A stretch of 9,025 nt of DNA from the NCBI GenBank assembly GCA_947475125.1, contig CANJMX010000056.1, positions 1 to 9,025 of the forward strand. Reading direction: 5' to 3'. Of this stretch, positions 6,183-9,025 are shown one piece after another. Below the pieces are notes generated by a model, which worked only from the letters and a program-made list of their open reading frames with translations, was not told where the DNA came from and searched no databases. The position numbers and the translations under genes were made by a program. The DNA is from Actinomycetota bacterium. Its GTDB lineage: Bacteria; Actinomycetota; Thermoleophilia; Miltoncostaeales; Miltoncostaeaceae. The first letter of the stretch is position 1. Every line of letters starts with the position of its first letter.

Positions 6183-6188
6183 TACCAT
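6183..6188 (+). promoter_or_regulatory. Candidate -10 box for the glucosaminidase gene
   Basis: TACCAT ends 8 bases before the GTG at 6197. No ribosome site is present between them, again suggesting a leaderless or nearly leaderless message. The inverted repeat at 6159-6177 occupies the -35 position. Confidence 0.42.
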
Positions 6189-6196
6189 CGCCCATC

Positions 6197-7369
6197 GTGC
6201 GCACTCAACTCGCCATTACCGCTGCCCTTTTGCTCGCCGTCCCGGCGGGAGCGATGGCGCAGACCCAGGCACCGGCACCGCCCGGAGGGTCCACCACCCC
6301 CACAACCAGCACACCGACCACGAGCACCCCCACCGCCCCGGCCGCGCCCAGACTCACTTCGGTCACGCCGCTGGTGGGCCAGTCGCGCCTCACCGGAGCG
6401 CAAATCGCCGCATGGTTCGCCAAGCAGGGCGTCACCCCCACCATCGTCACGCCAATTCTCGACCTCGCCAATATCTTCGTGGACGAGGGGAACGCCCAGA
6501 ACGTGCGCGGCGACATCGCCTTCGCCCAGTCGGTACTCGAGACCGGCTGGTTCGCATACAAGGGCAGCATGGTGAAGGCGACTGACAACAACTTCTCCGG
6601 TCTTGGCGCCTGCGATACCTGCAGCTCGGGCAACCAATACCCGTCGCCGACGGCAGGCGTGCGAGCGCAGATTCAGCATCTCTGGGCCTACGGCGACCCG
6701 ACCGCAGACCCGCTGCGCGTTGCGCGGCCGCTCACCGATACCCGCATGTCGTACGTGAAGCCGTACGGCAAGTCGCCCACCTGGGAGGAGATGGGCGACG
6801 GCAACTGGGCCACCGGCACCGACTACGCCGTGAACGTGCTCAAGCTCTACAACACCATGCTGGTGTTCAACGGGCTCGCCCCCATCAACCTCACAATGGG
6901 AACCCCGGCGCCGGTTGTGGCCGCCGCCCCCATCGGCCCGCTCACGGTGATGGTGAGCCGCACCGGCGGGGTACGGCTCGGCGGCCTGCGCGCCAAGAGC
7001 GGCACGCTCTCATCTGCAGGCACCGCATTCGGCGGCAACGGCCTGCAGCGGGCTGCGTACGGGTCGTGCCACGTCACGTGGTCCTCGCTCGGCGCGGTCA
7101 TGGCATTTCAGGGCTCGTCGTCGGGCACCTGCGGGAGTGACGCCCACGTACGCGCCGCCGTGCTCAGTAATCCCATCTGGAAGACCGACAAGGGCCTGTC
7201 CCCCGGCGACCCGGTGAAGAGGATCAAGACCCTCTACCGCGTGAAGGCCGGCAAGGGTTCCGGTTCACGCACCTTGGTGAAGGCGCGCAATGGCGCGCGC
7301 CTCACCGTGCGCTTTGGCGAGGGCGTCGTGAAGTCGCTCATCGTCGCGGTACCCGCACCCCGGGGCTGA
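6197..7369 (+). CDS. Secreted glucosaminidase-domain protein with C-terminal Cys-pair module
   Basis: This 390-residue exported protein probably cleaves or remodels peptidoglycan glycan strands (N-acetylglucosaminidase family, Pfam glucosaminidase/FlgJ-like). Residues 1-21 are a signal peptide with an AMA|Q cleavage site. Residues 23-51 are a Pro/Thr/Ser linker with TTSTP repeats. The enzyme domain spans about 60-230: 'IAFAQSVLETGWF' (107-119) carries the likely catalytic Glu115, followed by 'NNFSGLGA' (131-138), 'VRAQIQHLWAYG' (155-166) and 'GTDYAVNVLKLYN' (207-219). C139 and C142 make a local Cys pair. The C-terminal module (about 247-390) is separate, with Cys291 and Cys312 and 'PIWKTDKGLSPGDPVKRI' (326-343). 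I recall similar 'W-T-x-x-GL-x-x-GD' modules in actinobacterial exported proteins, function unknown, perhaps wall binding. Start is GTG at 6197, just after a TACCAT box. Upstream and divergent is the hydrolase; a GC palindrome follows the stop. Confidence 0.85.
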   Translation: MRTQLAITAALLLAVPAGAMAQTQAPAPPGGSTTPTTSTPTTSTPTAPAAPRLTSVTPLVGQSRLTGAQIAAWFAKQGVTPTIVTPILDLANIFVDEGNAQNVRGDIAFAQSVLETGWFAYKGSMVKATDNNFSGLGACDTCSSGNQYPSPTAGVRAQIQHLWAYGDPTADPLRVARPLTDTRMSYVKPYGKSPTWEEMGDGNWATGTDYAVNVLKLYNTMLVFNGLAPINLTMGTPAPVVAAAPIGPLTVMVSRTGGVRLGGLRAKSGTLSSAGTAFGGNGLQRAAYGSCHVTWSSLGAVMAFQGSSSGTCGSDAHVRAAVLSNPIWKTDKGLSPGDPVKRIKTLYRVKAGKGSGSRTLVKARNGARLTVRFGEGVVKSLIVAVPAPRG

Positions 7370-7372
7370 CCC

Positions 7373-7388
7373 GACCGCGCGCGCGGTC
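7373..7388. terminator. 16-bp perfect palindrome after the glucosaminidase stop (possible terminator)
   Basis: GACCGCGCGCGCGGTC begins 4 bases after the TGA and can form a 6-bp stem with a GCGC loop. No T-tract follows (the next bases are GCCGGCC), so it is not a classical intrinsic terminator, although tract-less hairpins are often proposed in high-GC bacteria. Confidence 0.35.
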
Positions 7389-7476
7389 GCCGGCCGTGAT
7401 GTCCGGAGTGCCATGCCCTCGCGCCACTCGACGTCCCACCGGACTCCTGTCTCGCTCTCCCGGCGGCGAATCATGG

Positions 7477-7494
7477 ATGCATGATGTATGCATG
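7477..7494. repeat. Tandem ATGCATG motif in the gap downstream of tRNA-Gly
   Basis: ATGCATG occurs at 7477-7483 and again at 7488-7494, offset by 11 bases. Because ATGCAT is self-complementary, the pair also makes an inverted repeat TGCAT-GATGT-ATGCA. It lies in the 157-base gap 7389-7545, noticeably less GC-rich than the flanks, which holds four CATG words between 7472 and 7526. I see no gene in this gap. Confidence 0.35.
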
Positions 7495-7545
7495 GACGTC
7501 TATGGCGTGCTGCTGCATATTCATGAAAGCCCTGCAAACAAGGCA

Positions 7546-7618
7546 AGCGGGCGACCGGGCTCGAACCGGCGACCCCCAGCTTGGGAAGCTGATGCTCTAC
7601 CAACTGAGCTACACCCGC
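7546..7618 (-). tRNA. tRNA-Gly (anticodon CCC)
   Basis: The 73-base minus-strand sequence folds into a complete cloverleaf. The acceptor is GCGGGTG/CGCCCGC with one T-G wobble. The D arm is GCTC/GAGC with an AGTTGGTA loop. The anticodon stem TCAGC/GCTGG carries loop TTCCCAA, giving anticodon CCC, which reads GGG (Gly). The T arm is GCCGG/CCGGT with loop TTCGAGC. The discriminator base is T, as usual for bacterial tRNA-Gly. The CCA end is not encoded and must be added enzymatically. It lies 26 bases downstream of the stop of the barrel-protein gene on the same strand, with its own TACCCT box. A weak 5-bp stem with a short T-run follows its 3' end. Confidence 0.97.
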
Positions 7619-7629
7619 GAGTCGTCGCA

Positions 7630-7635
7630 AGGGTA
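7630..7635 (-). promoter_or_regulatory. Candidate -10 box for tRNA-Gly
   Basis: TACCCT on the minus strand lies 11 bases before the mature tRNA 5' end, giving a short 5' trailer for RNase P. It is the same hexamer as before ccmE and the desaturase. No -35 match is seen, so cotranscription from the upstream gene is also possible. Confidence 0.4.
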
Positions 7636-7644
7636 GCGCACCAG

Positions 7645-8169
7645 CTACTGCTGGCAGGCCTGTACCAGGTGGAATTCCTGGCGGAAGTACCCCTGGGCAA
7701 AGTGGGTCGTGCGCAGATATCCCCGCGCCCCGGTAAAGCGCCCCGTACCCCCGGTGATGGGGCGCACGGTCACAGAGTTGCGCGCAAGGGTTGACGAGGT
7801 CATCGGGTACACCGCAAATCCGCCAACAGTGATCTGGCTTCCCAGGTCGGGAAGCGCAAATGCCAACTGCACCGCGCGGGTTTCACGTCCGGGGACCGGG
7901 TCGTCGATGGCTGCGGTCGTGCCGACCCCCATGATGCTCCCCGTCGGGTGGAGGGTGCCTGGGCGGTAGACGGGCCCACGAAACGAATGCGTATCGCCAA
8001 TGCTGGGGCCAGCGGGCGCGACATCACCGGAACCAGTGGTGAGTTCGAGGTGCGTCACGGCGAAGACCCGCTCGCAATGGTGCGTGGACGCCTGGGCCAT
8101 CACCGGAAGGGCGACGGACGGGATGAGGGCGGCAGCGAAGACGACATGCCGTAAACGAGGGATATTCAT
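7645..8169 (-). CDS. Secreted allene-oxide-cyclase/dirigent-like beta-barrel protein
   Basis: The 174-residue protein has a signal peptide (about 1-27, AQA|ST cleavage) and a mature domain that resembles the allene-oxide-cyclase/dirigent barrel family. The clearest signature is 'ITGGTGRFTGARGYLRTTH' (138-156), preceded by 'GFAVYPMTSSTLARNSVTVRP' in parts (117-137). Cys32 and Cys172, at the two ends of the mature protein, could form one disulfide. Plant relatives bind hydrophobic fatty-acid or phenolic intermediates; in bacteria no general role is known, so I assign none. I chose ATG at 8169 because it gives a proper signal peptide and a TACTGT box ends 8 bases before it. The open frame continues upstream to 8556 but only as antifunctional overlap with argS in another frame. 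It follows argS by 19 bases and precedes tRNA-Gly. Confidence 0.78.
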   Translation of the reverse strand: MNIPRLRHVVFAAALIPSVALPVMAQASTHHCERVFAVTHLELTTGSGDVAPAGPSIGDTHSFRGPVYRPGTLHPTGSIMGVGTTAAIDDPVPGRETRAVQLAFALPDLGSQITVGGFAVYPMTSSTLARNSVTVRPITGGTGRFTGARGYLRTTHFAQGYFRQEFHLVQACQQ

Positions 8170-8177
8170 TCCGCGGG

Positions 8178-8183
8178 ACAGTA
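8178..8183 (-). promoter_or_regulatory. Candidate -10 box for the barrel-protein gene
   Basis: TACTGT on the minus strand ends 8 bases before the ATG at 8169 and begins 5 bases after the argS stop. The upstream promoter half would lie in the last codons of argS. No ribosome site precedes the ATG, so a leaderless message is likely in place of, or beside, readthrough from argS. Confidence 0.42.
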
Positions 8184-8188
8184 CCGCC

Positions 8189-9025
8189 CTACATCCGATC
8201 AGGGGACTCCACGCCGATGAGGTCGAGGCCCATGGCGATAACCGTGCGCGTGGCGCGCAGCAGGTCGAGCCGGAAGGCCACGATCTCGGGGGCCTCCCCC
8301 ACCACCCGGCACCGGTGATAGAAGGCATGGAAGTCGCGGGCCAGGTCGGTGAGATACGCAGCCACGCGATGTGGTGAGCGGCGCGCCTCGGCCTCGGCCA
8401 CGGCATCGGGCCAGCCGCACAGAGTGAGCAGCAATGCGCGCTCCGACGCGTCGAGTTCTGCCGGCGGCCCGGCATCAGCCGGTGCCACGGGGTCCTGGGC
8501 AAGGATGCCGGCAATGCGCGCGTGGGCGTACTGCACGTAGAAGACGGGGTTCTCATTGCTCTGCGTGCGCGCGACGTCCAGATCGAGGTCGAACGCGGTC
8601 TCGTGACTGCGCTGCACCAGGAAGAATCGGGCTGCGTCCACTCCGATGTCGTCCAGCAGTTCGCCCAGCGTCACAAGCGTGCCGGCGCGCTTGCTCATCT
8701 TCTTCGACTCGCCGCCCTCGGTGAGCGATACCAACTGCACGATGGGCACCTCGAGCATGTCGGGATCGAACCCGCCCGATGCAATAACCGCCCGCAGCCG
8801 TGGGATGTACCCGTGGTGATCGGCACCGAGCACGTCAAGCAGGCGGTCATCGCCGCGGCCGGCCTTTTCGAGGTGATACGCCACGTCGGCCGCGAGGTAC
8901 GTGGTTGACCCGTCGGACCGGCGCAGCACACGGTCCTTCTCATCGCCGTACGTGGTGGTGCGAAACCACAGGGCGCCCTCGTGCTCGTAGGCATCGCCAG
9001 ATGTGATGAGCGCGTCGAGCCCGCG
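8189..9025 (-). CDS. argS: Arginyl-tRNA synthetase, C-terminal part (runs off right edge)
   Basis: The last 278 residues of ArgS are present. The frame is open to the window edge, so the N-terminal domain and HIGH signature lie outside. ArgS is a class I synthetase that charges tRNA-Arg in the cytoplasm. Visible marks, numbered from the first residue seen: 'FRTTTYGDEKDRVLRRSDG' (21-39), 'YLAADVAYHLEK' (43-54), 'LGADHHGYIPRL' (66-77), the KMSKR loop (109-113), and 'NENPVFYVQYAHARI' (157-171), which opens the DALR anticodon-binding domain. The ending 'GLDLIGVESPDRM' is typical of a full C-terminus. Nothing is broken in the visible part. The next gene on this strand begins 19 bases after the stop and appears to have its own promoter. 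Confidence 0.96.
   Translation of the reverse strand, partial: RGLDALITSGDAYEHEGALWFRTTTYGDEKDRVLRRSDGSTTYLAADVAYHLEKAGRGDDRLLDVLGADHHGYIPRLRAVIASGGFDPDMLEVPIVQLVSLTEGGESKKMSKRAGTLVTLGELLDDIGVDAARFFLVQRSHETAFDLDLDVARTQSNENPVFYVQYAHARIAGILAQDPVAPADAGPPAELDASERALLLTLCGWPDAVAEAEARRSPHRVAAYLTDLARDFHAFYHRCRVVGEAPEIVAFRLDLLRATRTVIAMGLDLIGVESPDRM

Noticed and set aside
7525..7545. Possible intrinsic terminator after tRNA-Gly
   Set aside because: Only a 5-bp stem (GCCTT/AGGGC with a G-T pair) and three T residues follow; too weak to call.
7265..7630. Minus-strand open frame containing 'GVAQLVEHQ...VAGSSPVARLP'
   Set aside because: This is the well-known false peptide obtained by translating a tRNA; the tRNA-Gly cloverleaf explains it, and the rest runs antisense through the glucosaminidase gene end.
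8170..8556. Upstream extension of the barrel-protein frame
   Set aside because: It lies inside argS in another frame and shows no domain; ATG at 8169 gives a proper signal peptide and has a -10 box before it.
1..9025. CRISPR array, insertion sequence or phage genes
   Set aside because: No spaced direct repeats of suitable length, transposase or phage motifs were seen; all long frames are accounted for by housekeeping or metabolic genes.

Overview
The window is GC-rich bacterial chromosome, densely packed with short intergenic gaps. It has many GTG starts and one TTG start, stop/start overlaps of the form GTGA, and -10-like TANNNT boxes only 6-12 bases before several start codons, which suggests leaderless transcription. 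These traits, a DesC-like acyl desaturase and a secreted glucosaminidase with an extra Cys-pair module point to a high-GC actinobacterial lineage. A deep-branching class such as Thermoleophilia is possible because System I cytochrome c maturation genes are present. This placement is an inference and not firm.

Layout, left to right. (1) A minus-strand cytochrome c maturation operon runs off the left edge: ccmE, then the first 16 codons of a probable ccmF. (2) A divergent plus-strand msrB encodes methionine-R-sulfoxide reductase. (3) A lipid-modification locus spans about 1.1-5.4 kb. On the minus strand a COG2907-type FAD oxidoreductase overlaps a single polypeptide that fuses a DUF1365 domain to a cyclopropane-fatty-acyl-phospholipid synthase-like methyltransferase. 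Divergent from them on the plus strand is a membrane acyl (delta-9 type) desaturase. (4) A small alpha/beta hydrolase on the minus strand shares its overlapping stop codon with the desaturase. (5) A secreted glucosaminidase-domain protein follows on the plus strand. (6) On the minus strand come tRNA-Gly(CCC), a secreted allene-oxide-cyclase/dirigent-like beta-barrel protein, and the C-terminal part of arginyl-tRNA synthetase, which runs off the right edge.

The most interesting unit is the divergent lipid locus. The desaturase would make cis double bonds in acyl chains. The fused methyltransferase would add a methyl or methylene carbon at such a double bond in membrane phospholipid, and the flavoprotein could then reduce or oxidise the product. 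The methyltransferase has Gln where E. coli Cfa has the bicarbonate-ligand His, so the product (cyclopropane, mid-chain methyl, or a further oxidised form such as a furan fatty acid) cannot be read from sequence. No CRISPR array, insertion sequence or phage gene is visible.
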